Below are positions 22,209 through 33,396 of a stretch of DNA of 64,000 nucleotides, one piece after another (positions within the stretch are counted from its first letter, which is position 1; each line of letters opens with the position of its first letter). The stretch is from Laccaria trichodermophora (Eukaryota > Basidiomycota > Agaricomycetes > Agaricales > Hydnangiaceae), in contig JACTVC010000017.1 of the NCBI GenBank assembly GCA_018417955.1, forward strand, positions 992,001-1,056,000. Reading direction: 5' to 3'. Made by a program: the position numbers and the translations under genes. The notes under the pieces were generated by a model, which was not told where the DNA came from, did no database searches, and was given only the letters and a program-made list of their open reading frames with translations.

Positions 22209-24149
22209 TCAAATCTTCAACTCCCTAAACCCCCTTACATCAACCCTCCCCGTCCCATTCCTCCTCCACTCCGCCCTTTCCTCATCCTCCCCCTCCTCAA
22301 GTTTCACCTTCACCCCCCCATCCCCGCGTTTAAACTTGCCCCCAGGAATAACAATAGTCCCCGCACTCCCCGTTCTCTCCATCTCAATCACAGGAGAAGG
22401 TGAAGTTGAAGAGCCAAGGGGAGGTCGGAGTTTAGGTAACCCCAACGCTTTACGCTGTCTCCTCGTTAGAGGCCTTTCATACCCCGTCATAGGATGTGAC
22501 TGTGTCTTTACTTTCGATTTCTTCGACGCTATCGCTATCGGAAGAACGTCTTCAACAGCAGCAGGTGGTGGCGGTGGAGACCCAAAAGCACTCGAACATC
22601 TCGACAACGACGAAGTTTCACTAAATGAAGGTGAAGGCGAGGGCGACCCCGGGGCGGAAAGTTCTGGTGTATCCGCATCCTCTGGGGGTGAAGCCATGAG
22701 AACGTCACACCCAGCCCCTGTATTCCTCCTCGTCCGCTTATCCCTCCCCCTCTCAACGAGGTGTCGTTCGTCCGTGTCGCTGGCACTCGCACTAGCACTC
22801 GACTCGTCGAATGAGCGTTTCGGGGATCGCGTAGTACGTGGTGGTGGTTGTAGCTGAAGTTGTGGTTGTATGGAGGAAGACGAGGAAGAAGAGGAGGTGG
22901 AGGCGGTAGAGTTGGGTGCAGACGACGACGAAAGTGACGATGGAGGAAGATGAGGCAACGGCACGCGCTCACACGAGATATCACGAGAACGCGGGAGGGG
23001 GACCTGCGTCGGGTCCTCTGCTACCCACGGATCTTCATCATCATCCTCCCCCTCTACATCCCGCATAACAGCCGACACAGGACCCTTGACAGGCGACGGT
23101 GCCGAGACTTTCAACTTCAATTTAACCTTTTGCGTCTTTCGTTCCTTCTCCTTTTCCTTCCTTTCTTGTTCTCGGGCTTTCTTCGGTGTCAGTGGTGCGA
23201 TGGGGAGTGAGGTGGGGGCGGCGGGCGTTTCGCATACGTTTGGGAGACCTGAGTGGGGTCCTTTGAGGTTGCGGATTGAGGAGAAATGTTCCCAGTCGTG
23301 GTAACTATATCAAAGAAAGGTGAGTGGGTGAAGGGAAACAAAAAAGGAGAAAAGGCTCACGCAACGTATACCGTACTTCTCTCACCATCTTCGTCGTCAA
23401 AGCTATGAGAAGAGGATGTTGACGCGTGCCTGTCGCCGCTCCGGAGTTTACGGTCTGATATTGTTGGTGATGATGGGAAAGTGGGCGAGGAGGGGTCGGC
23501 GCCTGAAGCCCATTCGATGACATAGACGAGGCCGGGCTGTACGACCTTTACGTTGCGTTTCGTCATATGGGCAAATGCTGAGAGTTCCATGTGTCCTCCA
23601 TACGTAGCTGCCATTTATTTTTCTAAGTTGTCACCAGAAAGAGAGAAAAAAGTGAACGCATACCATTCTCCCGCATACACCGTAAATGAACATCCAGCCC
23701 CCTCTCATCCTCAACAAACGGTGCATAACGCGTCTTGTGTGATTCTATCCAATCGCAGATGGCTGCGCGAAGTTGGTGGTGTTTCGAAGGGGACCCATAA
23801 AGTTGATCGGAGAGTGCTCGGAAGAGACAATTTCCATCGCCGAGGGTGGGTGCGGCGTATAGACCGAGTGAACGGAGTTGTTCAGTTAGCAGCTGGTTGT
23901 TCTCTGCTGGGTCTGACAGTAGCTAAGTGCGGTGTGTAAGACAACGGAAGGAAAGAAAAGAAGAAACCAAGGGGGGGAAACTCACGCGACCTTTACTTGA
24001 CCTCGTAGTCCGTGATCGAACTGGAAATTACCAATCAGCAAACCATGCACGGGACCGACAAAAGAAAAAAAATTATGTGGCAAATAAAAAACAAAGAGGA
24101 GTCACACACGTTGTGGATGGTTCTTTGAGGCCTTGTGGCTCTTTCCCAT
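22209..24149 (-). CDS. OTU-domain deubiquitinase (OTUD3-like)
   Basis: Five exons (24149..24110, 24020..23986, 23922..23664, 23607..23361, 23304..22209) join in phase to encode 558 residues. The OTU domain covers about 38-200. The catalytic Asp and Cys lie in LGDGNCLFRALSDQLYGS, and the catalytic His is in YHDWEHFSSIRNLKG at the start of the last exon. GGHMELSAFAH and VYVIEW are further conserved OTU blocks. The family cleaves ubiquitin chains. The C-terminal 330 residues are low complexity: a Lys/Glu-rich segment (KKAREQERKEKEKERK), Ser runs and acidic patches, probably disordered. The N-terminus begins MGKSHKASKNHPQLRSRTTR, which is basic and may be a nuclear or nucleolar signal. The start follows from the phase-1 first exon. 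Confidence 0.9.
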
Positions 24150-24727
24150 GGGACCAGGAGTTGATTATTATGTACGGAGAGGGAAGTGAGGGGACAGGGG
24201 GGGATAACAAAGGTGGGGTGTGTTGCGGGGTGATGATGGTGGTCGTGGTTTGACCTGCAGGAGTAGCTTCGGGGTCTCTGTGCCGTGCCGGGACCCCGGA
24301 CAGGAGGTTATGCCACTTTGGCTGATGGAAGTGGAAATGGGCGACTAGCGACGAAGGGGAAGGGCAAGCTGAAGAGGGGGAAGAGAAGATAGAATGATAT
24401 GTCGAGTTTTATACGTAGGAAGTGATGTTAGAAGAAGGACAGGTGTTGTTGAGAATGATGATTAGAATCGATTGCGGTGCCGGATTGTCATCGCCACCAA
24501 ATATACGCTCTCCTCCTCGTACTCCACTCAACCTCCACAGCTCACTATAACTAACTACCGTTGCTGCAGTCTATCCGCATCAACGATTAACTGAACCCTT
24601 GCAGCCATACATCGTCGTCGTTACAAATTACCGCAATCACTGTCACTGCGCTTCTTCCGCAGCCGTTCCCCGTCTTAAAATAACCACACTCAAATACTCG
24701 TCTCATCTCTCAAATACCCCACCCACC

Positions 24728-25720
24728 ATGATAATAGACGAAAAAGTCATCATGTATCCCCCTCCCCCACCCTACCTCTCCTCAACACTCACCCTAAACC
24801 CCCCACCTCCCTTCTCACCAACAGCACTCCCCCCGCCCAAACCCACACTCACCTCTCTCCCCCCTCACATCCTCCTCCAAATCGTCTACTCCTCCTTCCC
24901 CCAATCACCCGGAGTAGACCAAGGAAAACTAGAAAGACAACGTAAAACCCTATTCTGGCTCGCGGGGTCCCTGCGTCTGGTCAATAGAGCATTCTACATC
25001 GCATGCATGCACGTCTTGCGATCGACCTACCTACCCCTCTACCAATCCCTCATACGCACACCATACACCTCCGACCCCTTCCCAAGCACGTCCCCATCCC
25101 CACCGACGTCGACTTCAACACCAACACCACCCCTCCAAACAATCCAACGCGAAACACACATCCTCGACCGCTTCATAGCGCTCAAAGTCCGAGAAGACGT
25201 CTTCGTAGACGACTCCGAGCTCCACTTAGAACGAGAAGACATGTTCAGAGATTTATTCGACCTAAGTCAACCTCGAGCGAGGTTAGAAGACCTCGTGAGG
25301 ACGTATGGGGTGCGCGAAGGCGTAATCACACTCTCGCAACCAGGGCAATACGTCCCTTCCTCTTCTTCCTCCTCTTCCTACTCTTCATCAAGCAAATCAA
25401 GCTCAAGCACACGAACCACAACCCCCTCCTCCCCACCCACCCCTTCCCCACGTACCCAATCATCATTCTTCTGGTCCTTCAAAAAGACCCCCCAACCCCT
25501 CCCTCAACCCCCTTCCCCACCCAAAAAAATAACACCACTCCCCTTCAGCACGCTCTCCGTGTCATTTAACATCCGCAAGGTGGGGTTGGTACAGCAGATG
25601 AGTTCGGAGGGGGGGAGGAAGAGGACGATTGTGGAGGTGAAAAGGGAGGGGAGGGAGGAGAGGTTGGAGGTGGCGGCGAAGAGGATTGTTAGGGAGTTGA
25701 GGGGTGTGCTTAGTGCGTGA
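24728..25720 (+). CDS. F-box-like protein with Pro/Ser-rich linkers
   Basis: One open exon of 330 residues from ATG 24728 (MIIDEKVIMY). The N-terminal 30 residues are Pro-rich. LTSLPPHILLQIVYSSFP at about 38-55 followed by LRLVNRAFYIACMHVLRSTY at about 80-99 resembles a divergent F-box. A Ser/Thr/Pro linker precedes LDRFIALKVREDVFVDDSEL, and a long Ser run leads to a C-terminal basic segment rich in Arg, Lys and Glu. Base use is strongly C-rich on the coding strand. The ORF opens further upstream (24599), but the MIIDEK start has the better context (CACCATGA). The F-box reading is inference. Confidence 0.65.
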   Translation: MIIDEKVIMYPPPPPYLSSTLTLNPPPPFSPTALPPPKPTLTSLPPHILLQIVYSSFPQSPGVDQGKLERQRKTLFWLAGSLRLVNRAFYIACMHVLRSTYLPLYQSLIRTPYTSDPFPSTSPSPPTSTSTPTPPLQTIQRETHILDRFIALKVREDVFVDDSELHLEREDMFRDLFDLSQPRARLEDLVRTYGVREGVITLSQPGQYVPSSSSSSSYSSSSKSSSSTRTTTPSSPPTPSPRTQSSFFWSFKKTPQPLPQPPSPPKKITPLPFSTLSVSFNIRKVGLVQQMSSEGGRKRTIVEVKREGREERLEVAAKRIVRELRGVLSA

Positions 25721-26578
25721 GTGGACTGGCACAGATGGGCGATTTTTTTCTTTTGGGGAGGACGGACACCGGGCTTTGGAGGCTGCGGCTTGCGATTGTC
25801 ATTGCCCCACGTATGCGCGCCGCTCAGCCGTGTTTTTTTTTTAATTCCGACTTCGTCGTGGTCTTCTTCGATTCCGCATATCCCAACTATTGAACAGCAT
25901 TTTACATTTATTCACGTTCATATACTAAGTACCACTGCAACATATTTACCCGCACTTTTTAGTTCTGCATTTTGTATCTAGGAGATCGATTTCAGGTGTA
26001 CGTTACGCACGGACGGACGTTATTGAATTCGCTCTTCCACCATGATGTAGGATTGCCAATATGTTTGACAGCTAAACATAAATTAGTAGTGACTGGTAAG
26101 AAGGACGACGGCGCAGCACCTCCATTATTATCGCAAATTACAGTACCACTGCGCATGCGCATGCCCCGAGATTATCATTCCGCTAGAGCCTGAAGCTGAC
26201 ATTAACAAGCTGTCGTTCGCCACTGCGCAGTCCCGGATGTGAGTTGCCGCTGCGAGAAATTGTACATGTAAAATTAAGCGATTAAGTAGTATACCCCGAT
26301 ACTTGCGGTTGGAATATTTATATCAAGATGTGTGTATTTTAGGAATTTCTCATCATGTGGCTACGATTTTTTCCAACTTGCGATAATGTGCAGGTCGCGA
26401 GGGCGTAAATTTGACAGGCTGCCAGCCATACGAACATTCTTGAAATTGGAGCTGGGCGCCGACTCCTACTTGAGCTCGCACTGGCAGACATCGCAACGAA
26501 TTTGACTTTAATTACATATACGCATTACAAAAAAATCGCCTCTCAAATTCATCGCCCAAATTAACACCTTCACCAACA
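25721..26578. other. Intergenic
   Basis: About 860 bases between two converging genes. No supported gene. An alternating GCGCATGCGCATGC tract near 26151-26164 is palindromic. Confidence 0.5.
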
Positions 26579-27245
26579 TCACCCCCTCACCCCCCTCAAC
26601 CTCCTCGCAAGCTTCAAATCCCTCGGCATAACCGTCACCCTCTTCGCATGAACAGCACACAACCTCATATCCTCAAACAACTGAACCAAATACGCCTCGG
26701 AAGATTCTTGCAGCGCTTCGATGGCGGCCGATTGGAATCGAAAATCTCCCTACAACGTTTTCAAGTTTTCAGACTGTAAGTCAGAATGATAAAAGAAAGA
26801 AAGAAAGAGAGAAAAAACTCACAAACTCCGCAGCGATCTCCCTAACCAGTCTCTGAAACGGCAGCTTGCGGATTAACAGCTCCGTCGAGCTCGTATATCG
26901 TCGAATCTCGCGCAACGCTACTTCGCCGGGGCGGAACCGGTGTACATTTGTGGTGTTGGAGGTGGTGCGGTGGAACGATTTTGATTTTGAGCCGACCTGT
27001 GAGGTTTTGAATCCGAGCTTTGAGAGGCTCCCGCCCGATGAGAAAGTCGCATGGCCATGGGTTCCGGGGCGTTTCCTGGCTGTTTGAAGAAGATCTATTC
27101 CCTGCGATAGCAGGAGGTCGCGTGGGTAGCGGGGTACTTTTCCTGGATTGTTTTTTTTTTTTTGACTTAGTCGGTACTACGTTTAGAGTGCGATCGAACG
27201 GTTACCTCCTGTAGACTTGTGAGCTAGCATTTTCGTGCGTGCCAT
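26579..27245 (-). CDS. Histone H3 variant, CENP-A-like
   Basis: Three exons (27245..27206, 27142..26823, 26749..26579) encode 176 residues. The first residues, [18 protein letters not shown], mimic the H3 tail and keep Lys4, Lys9, Ser10 and Lys14. They are followed by a divergent linker of about 60 residues with no match to H3. The histone fold starts [20 protein letters not shown], continues [19 protein letters not shown], then [20 protein letters not shown] and [20 protein letters not shown]. Loop 1 reads F-GDFRF where canonical H3 has FKTDLRF, and the second intron sits exactly there. A long tail with a diverged loop suggests the centromeric variant; a different H3 variant cannot be excluded. 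Centromeric chromatin location is inferred. Confidence 0.85.
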
Positions 27246-27755
27246 GGTGGTGCCCGGGGAAGAAAAAGAGATTTTTTAGAGCCTGCTGGAGGGCGCGCGT
27301 CTTATATATTCATATGTATAGGTTTCGTATGATTTTCGTGTTAGATCCTCAGGGTCATGATTCAGACTTGCTCGATTGATAGCTAGGGTAGAACGGGATA
27401 CGCGGAAGCCAATGCGCCAACTTCACGGACCGCGCCGTCGTCCGCGCTGCGTTGGGGCTATTTTATTTGAGAGCCAGTGCATTATCGGTTTACCAGAGCG
27501 TGCCAGTGGTTGGTCGCGCAAAGAGTGGGGAGTGGGAAGAGTGTGAACTACTAATAGGGAAATTGCCACAAAGTTCGACAAACGGCTAGGCATGGTAAAG
27601 AATCTCACTTTATCATATGCGTCGTTCCATACTGCACACGAAAATTGATCATTGCATTTGGAAGTAGATAGTACACATAAGCACAACATGACTCTGCACA
27701 AAATCTCGCTAACTTTATAACTCCTCCAGAAGTCTACAACAAATCTCGGCGCTTC

Positions 27756-28406
27756 TTAACTTACAAGGTGGGGCTTGAATTGCCAGTAAGGTGCCTCTGC
27801 ATCTGGAATGACGGGAACGGGTATGATGACAACCTGGTGACAGCAAAAAAAATAATCAGCCAAAGCAGATCAGTAATCAGAGAGTGTAAGCTGCTCACTT
27901 GTTCTTTATCATTAGTTCCAACGTACAACCCCACGCCGATAAGCTTTGTATGTGCTTGAATGCTAAAGGATTGATGGTGAGGTACATTGCGAGGAAATGT
28001 TGATATATCACCGAAACGTACGTGATGGTGTGAGGAACGCCTGGAATTTCCTTATACGCAATGTACCATTCGTAAGACTTTTCCGAAGTAACGATGGGGC
28101 ACTCAGGAATCGGTTCTCCATCCTTTGGGAACCAATGTCCTCCAAAGGTGTGGATGGTGTATGCGCCTTTCTTGCCATGGACGGGTTCGATCCTCCACTA
28201 AATAATATCGGCAAAAAGACATTAGCGGGTTTGACCATCCGGAACGTATGTAGACACATGATACATACGACCTGACGCTCAATGAGCGGTGGCGACTGTG
28301 GCGCGACGGTCACAACGTCGTCAACGCCGTTTCCAGTGGCATACAAACCACCGATTCCGGCAGCAGGAGAGGCTCTGAGAGTATACAGGCCACCTGGAAA
28401 AGACAT
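27756..28406 (-). CDS. I66/cospin-like serine protease inhibitor
   Basis: Four exons (28406..28269, 28197..28022, 27962..27899, 27833..27756) give 151 residues in consistent phase. It starts MSFPGGLYTLRASPAAGIGG. Exon 2 opens WRIEPVHGKKGAYTIHTFGG, exon 3 encodes IQAHTKLIGVGLYVGTNDKE, and exon 4 ends PVPVIPDAEAPYWQFKP followed by HLVS. The fold is expected to be a beta-trefoil without a signal peptide. It forms a tandem pair with the gene at 30176-30830, about 2.42 kb apart in the same orientation, and the upstream 0.5 kb is also shared. TATAAAAT lies 80 bases before the ATG. Confidence 0.77.
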
Positions 28407-28481
28407 ATCTGCAAGTATTCGATAAGATGTTTGAAGTCGGGTAAGTGGGAGGTGATGGTTACAACCTTCGAATTGAGCCTG

Positions 28482-28489
28482 ATTTTATA
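28482..28489 (-). promoter_or_regulatory. TATA box of inhibitor gene at 28406
   Basis: On the minus strand this reads TATAAAAT, about 80 bases upstream of the start, at the same spacing as in paralogous copies. Confidence 0.5.
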
Positions 28490-28609
28490 TCGCCAGGAAA
28501 GGAGGGATGTAGTACGCATTCATTGACAAACATCAATGGGGTTGTGCATGTGGCCTTTCCAAATGAGCTTTGAGAGGCGCAGCGCTAAAGCCTAAGAGCA
28601 CTACTATGG

Positions 28610-28985
28610 TTCATGAATAGCCGCATGGCGTCAATATGGCCCAATGCTAAACCAGACTCGCGTCATTTTAAAACCTCCATAAAGGAAAGACAAGCCGGAA
28701 AACAGTCTCTTCCTGCGTAGGGTGTGAATGACACAAGTAGAAAAGGAGACCCAGTCCTCGATTCGGGAGTAAGAAGTTCTTCGAAGTTCATTCGGACCGT
28801 GAATGACATCGTTGATATCTGCCATTCGTAGTATATCTGAAAGGAAGGATTGTCACAAGTAGAGCTCAAATTAGTTCAGCGCTATGAAAACGCATGCGTT
28901 TCAAGGGTACAAAGTTTCGCCGGTCCTAAGGGTGTGGAGGAAGTTTTGGGGTCATCCTCAATGTTGGTGCCGCGAAATCTGAGCA
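28610..28985. repeat. Upstream flank repeat, copy 1 of 3
   Basis: DNA upstream of the 28406 inhibitor that recurs at 30905-31325 and, inverted, at 60780-61290. Each time it precedes an inhibitor start by a few hundred bases. Shared features include the phrase AAGAAGTTCTTCGAAG or a variant and GTTGATGCTGCGAAATCTG-like ends. It holds no convincing ORF. Confidence 0.6.
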
Positions 28986-29289
28986 TCGAATATAAAGAAG
29001 TCAACAAATAAAATCAGTAGGGATGATACGAAAGTTAATGTATTGCTCTAGAACGAAATCATGCGGCAAGAGAGGAGATTACATGAATAGAAACTCACAT
29101 TTTTTTCCTTTCAGATTTGTTGCTTTGAGCCTCATTGATCATTGCTTATCTTTACGAAATGTCATATCAGATGCCGGGTTCCTGCGTCAGTAGCTATAAT
29201 TTGGTGGTGACCACATGGGACCAGCTGCTCGTCGAAGGTGACTTCTATCTCCCTGGTTGAAGCAGGCGCTTAGATCGAGGTTGCGGACG

Positions 29290-29646
29290 TACTGTACTAA
29301 TCCAATCAATTCGTCGGTCACGCGTCACAGGGGGTCCGAAATCGACGAAATTCTAAGGGGTCACAGGTCACAGGGGCCAGCGACGAAACCACCAAATCAG
29401 TCGGAAAAAAGAAGCAAAATTGGGATTTTTTTTCGTTAGAAGTCGATTTTTTTCCTCTCTGCATCTCTCTAGCAAAAATATCTAAACTGTCCTGGGACCT
29501 ATATTATCTATAGACAGAGGGCCACTCCAACATATCGACGAAATTTTCAGGAGGTCACACCTTCCTCGGTGACGCGACGAAACCAAAATTTCGTCGCGTC
29601 GGTCACAGGTCACAGGGTGCGACGAATTGATTGGATTAGTACAGTA
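29290..29646. mobile_element. MITE with 27 bp perfect terminal inverted repeats
   Basis: Bases 29290-29316 (starting TACTGTACTAATCCAATCAA) are the exact reverse complement of 29620-29646. If the outermost TA at each end is a target duplication, the element is 353 bp and begins CTGTACTAATCC, in the style of Tc1/mariner-type MITEs. The interior has short direct and inverted repeats (GGTCACAGGTCACAGGG, CGACGAAATT) and no ORF. It sits between two tandem inhibitor genes. TTGCGG also occurs on both sides, so a different target duplication is possible. Confidence 0.82.
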
Positions 29647-30175
29647 TTGCGGTAAACCCTCTCTAGCCCACCAAGCTAGACGCTCTTCAACATAAATCGC
29701 CCGTCAGCGCCTTGTCGAAAGTTGCAAGCAGTGTATCATGTGGCCGCGTTGGCTGTGCAAGACAGAGTGGGGTTTTGAAAGAGGCGAAGCACAAAATTCG
29801 ACCGTATTCGACCGTCGAATTTTGTTTGCACTGGGTCCGGAGTTCAAACGCCGCTTGAACTTTCTTTTCTCTCAACTGGCAGCATGCTTATAGACACAAA
29901 ATGCCACTTCTAGGTGATGCGGCAGAGTTCTGTGCAGAAGTTGAAGAGGCACAGAGCCCGAGCGAATGACATTCTTTTTTTCCATGAATAATTCAGTAGC
30001 TTACGTCTGCCTAGTGTAACATCAAATTTAACTTCCCAAAGATACTAGGCTCGTTTAAGAATTTACCGTTTTTCGTGTGTGCCTTTGGATATAGCATACG
30101 AAAAATACTCAGTCCATTCATAGTACAATTAATCGAAACATAAAATCTCGCTAACTTCAAAATTTCTCCTGATGT

Positions 30176-30830
30176 CTACAAATCTCCGTGCTGGATGACG
30201 GGCTCGAATTGCCAGTAGGGTGCCTCTGCATCTGGAACGACGGGAACGGATATGAGGACAACCTAGTGGCATAAAAAAATCAGCCAAAGCAGACTATCAG
30301 GGAGTGTAAGCTGCTCACTTCGTCTTTATCATTAGCTGTAGCGTACAACCCCACACCGACAATATCTGTTTCTGCTTGAATGCTGAAGAATCGATGGTGA
30401 GGTACGTTGCGAAGATATATCACGTATACGTACATGATGGTGTTGGGAACGCTCGGAGTATCCTTATACGCAATGTACCATTCGTAAGATTTTTCCGAAG
30501 TGATGATGGGGACCTCAGGAATAAGTCTCGCGTCCTTCGGGAACCAATGTCCTCCAAAGGTGCTTCCAGAGGTCTGGAGAGTGATGGTATATGCGCCTGG
30601 CTTGCCGTGAACGGTTTGAATGTTCCACTAGATAACATTAGCAGGACATTAGCGCCTTTGAGATTGAACGCATGTATACGCATGATACTAACGACCTGAC
30701 GCTCACCGAACGGTGGCGAGTGCGGTGCGACGGTAACAATCTCGTCAACGCCGTTTCCAGTGGCATATAAACCGCCGTATCCGGCAGCAGGAGACGTTCT
30801 GAGAGTGTACAGGCCAACTGGAAAAGACAT
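30176..30830 (-). CDS. I66/cospin-like serine protease inhibitor
   Basis: Four exons (30830..30693, 30627..30434, 30382..30319, 30262..30176) give 160 residues. It begins MSFPVGLYTLRTSPAAGYGG. Exon 2 opens WNIQTVHGKPGAYTITLQTS and is six residues longer than in the 28406 copy through TLQTSGSTFGG. Exon 4 ends PVVPDAEAPYWQFEP with a longer tail, VIQHGDL. All splice sites are GT-AG and phases match. It is the upstream member of a tandem pair with 27756-28406. In place of a canonical TATA it has ATACAAAAG about 80 bases upstream. Expected role: cytosolic inhibitor of serine proteases. Confidence 0.77.
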
Positions 30831-30904
30831 AGCTGTTGGTATTCGATAAGATGTTCAAAGTCGAGAAAGTGGGAGGTGATGATCACAACCTTCACATGGA
30901 GCCG

Positions 30905-31325
30905 GCCTTTTGTATTGCTGCATGGCGTCAGCATGACGTGAAATATGGTGGTGCGAGTGTCAAAGAAAGGCTGAACCAGACTCGTGTCATTCTAGAACCC
31001 CCATAAACGAAAGAGAAGCCGGCAAACCGCCATTTCGTCAAGAGACTGTCGTGGGGTGCGAATGATACAAGTACCAAAAGACCCAGTCCTCGATTTGGGA
31101 GTAAGGAGTTCTCCAACGACCGGTTGGTTGTTCGTTCGGACAGCGCCGAATGACATATTGACTTGCCATTCGTAGGATACCATGACAGGAATAATGGTCA
31201 CAAGGACACGCAGAGCTTGAAAATAGTTCGGCTCTGTGCATTCCAAGTGTCGCTATTCCTAAGAGTGTGGAGAAGAGGGAGGTCATTCCAAGGTCATTCG
31301 TTGTGTTGATGCTGCGAAATCTGCG
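30905..31325. repeat. Upstream flank repeat, copy 2 of 3
   Basis: Counterpart of 28610-28985 and of 60780-61290, located upstream of the 30830 inhibitor start. Confidence 0.6.
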
Positions 31326-31544
31326 AACACAGACAAGTCATCAAAAGGTACGTCACATGCCTTCCAACTTCTTCTCCCCATCTTCTGATTATAACAACCA
31401 CAACACCAGTTATCTCATCATACGCAGAAACAATCACGCCCTTCTCTAAACTAACCAGTTTCGCACCCGACGCCCTTCTTCACCAACACCCACCATATCC
31501 CCGACCGCGGCACCCAGATCAAGCAAACACGAAACAACGCGTAG

Positions 31545-32400
31545 TGACGATACCCCCTCGCCTCGCCTCTAACGCGAAAAAATCCCAATCTGCATCTTTG
31601 AGCTCATCAAGCATTAGCGCTAGCGCTTCGGCGGACGACCTTCCAAAGACTTCAGAGGCATGGCATCTTGAGCCTAATGACGATGGGAACGGTGGTCTAA
31701 AAAATGCGCTTGACAGTCGAGGGAACTAGCTACGCAAGAGGATGTGATTTGATGCGTTGGGCACTGCTACGGATGGGTTTATCGAGAGTTTGAGGAGGAA
31801 TGTTGACCAGAGGGCGGACCTAACGATTGAGTTCGCCCGTTATACCAGACCACAAGGTTAAAAATTGTTACGACGAAGTTTCTCACCAGGTACGCTTTCT
31901 TTCATTTCTGGTTCCACCATCTCACCCACCACACTACTAGGTCGTCTGGCTATGTCTCCACTGAACAGGCACCGATGACCCCAATACCTAACTCTTCTAC
32001 GAAACCGCCCATTACAAACAAAACGTCTCCGTCAACCAACGTACCGCCGACGCCATTCTAAAAAATTACCAAGGTGACTCAATCTGGCCGAACGACTATC
32101 ACCTCATGCTCCCTCCCAACCCTCTATACTCAGGCCAAAGCTCCCATGGCGCACAGCTCCGATCGGGTGGTTCATGTACGTCGCCTTCCTTTCTTTCGAG
32201 GTTTTAAGATGTTTGACCGTCCGACAGGACTTGTTGCTCGGCTTGCTTGGGGCGGACTTCTCGATCTTGACATATTAGCTTGGGGCAGCTGGTTTTGTCG
32301 GGGATATGTTTATTGTGACGAATTTGAGGGTGGAATGGAACAGCTGCAATATCCTCTTCAAATCCAAAAAGTCTGTACGTACACCAATGACAGTCGATAA
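31545..32400 (+). pseudogene. Fragment of a Tps3/Tsl1-like trehalose gene
   Basis: The plus strand encodes decayed pieces of the gene at 55699-59299. At 31640-31730 it reads DLPKTSEAWHLEPNDDGNGG, against DLPRTSEAWHLEPNTHGNGG in the intact gene. Further on come ALGTATDGF, then VSVNQRTADAILKNYQGDS and NDYHLMLPPN near 32020-32110, and finally LLLGLLGADLLD-like sequence near 32232. Stops and frameshifts separate the pieces, and everything after the middle of the GT20 domain is missing. Intron positions look conserved, so it arose by DNA duplication rather than retrotransposition. Confidence 0.8.
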
Positions 32401-32526
32401 GCTACCATGAAACTGAGTCAGCCACTCTTCGAAGGGATGGGTCGTTCCAGAACAACTTCATTCAATACTTTTACCCTCCGTCGGTCCGTAAATCCTCTGA
32501 TATTATGGGGTGGTGGTGGAAGGCTC

Positions 32527-33033
32527 TCATCTTGTTTGATGCTGTTTCAATGCGGAATAAGTATAGTTGGAACTTGGTGAGGTTGGAGAAAACATACACA
32601 ACATTAATGGATGAAGTTAGCTGCCTTTGAACAGGAACGTCACAAATGCGCATAGCTTCATCAATGGTGGCAGTGAAGAAGACTCCAACAGAGCCGGCCT
32701 GGTTGTTATCCCTCATCAGAGTCGTCACTTTAAATAACGCTGGTCATAAAGGGGGAAAGCGCCCACAAGTCCATGGGTCGTGGAATCAACAGGGACCTCA
32801 ACGGCTCCTGCGAAGGAAATAAAAGCCTTCGTTTCGGCGAATTTCTCGCTTCGTAACTGGGTAGTGAATTCGTAACGGGAGATCGTGCGCCCGTTGACGG
32901 TGATGACAGCATCCTTGAACAAGAACGCGTCGAGCGATGCGTCGAGAGCGCTGGGTGTCGTGGCCTGAACAATTGCAGTGAGGTGGTTCTTGGTCCATTG
33001 AGAAAGGGAGGGGAGAACGATGGCTTCAGACAT
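32527..33033 (-). CDS. Small NTF2-like (SnoaL-type) protein
   Basis: The start MSEAIVLPSLSQWTKNHLTA at 33033 opens an exon to 32767. A 68 nt intron with a GTGGGC donor leads to 32698..32600 (AGSVGVFFTATIDEAMRICD), then a 58 nt intron and a short last exon 32541..32527 (HQTR stop); total 126 residues. If the last intron is retained the frame stays open to 32471. FKDAVITVNGRTISRYEF and SFAGAVEVPVD fit the NTF2-like cone fold common in small mushroom proteins. No catalytic residues can be assigned. The LINE has inserted about 210 bases upstream of this start. Confidence 0.6.
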
Positions 33034-33234
33034 CGCGGTTGCAGATCGGTTTATCGCTTTGATCAAGGAATGCGAAGCTGCCTTTTTATAAGTGGGAAAA
33101 ATACCCACCGATGGCTTATAGGCACCTAAAATCATCAGAATTTCGGTTCACGGCACGATCTATGTATATCTCGCCGCCCAAGTGCTCACAAGATCTCAAT
33201 GATTTCAACGGAACCCTGATGGCAGTGAGCGCTA

Positions 33235-33245
33235 AGCACTTGGAA
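33235..33245. repeat. Target-site duplication, left of LINE
   Basis: AGCACTTGGAA is repeated exactly at 39683-39693 directly after the poly(A) tail. Confidence 0.85.
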
Positions 33246-33396
33246 GTACCTTCCTTGGACCTGAACCACGTGGCACCCCGACTAGGACCCCGAAAAATTT
33301 TGGGCGACTCGTCGATTGCAACACACATTTCTGGCCTACATACAGCTTTTAAAAGTTTTATACCATTGTCAAACCAGCTAATAACATTCTCAGAGC

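Noticed and set aside
22336..22857. 173-residue plus-strand ORF
   Set aside because: Antisense shadow of the low-complexity C-terminal exon of the OTU gene.
29290..29646. Short repeats in the MITE considered as a CRISPR-like array
   Set aside because: The repeats are irregular and lie inside an inverted-repeat element of a eukaryotic genome.
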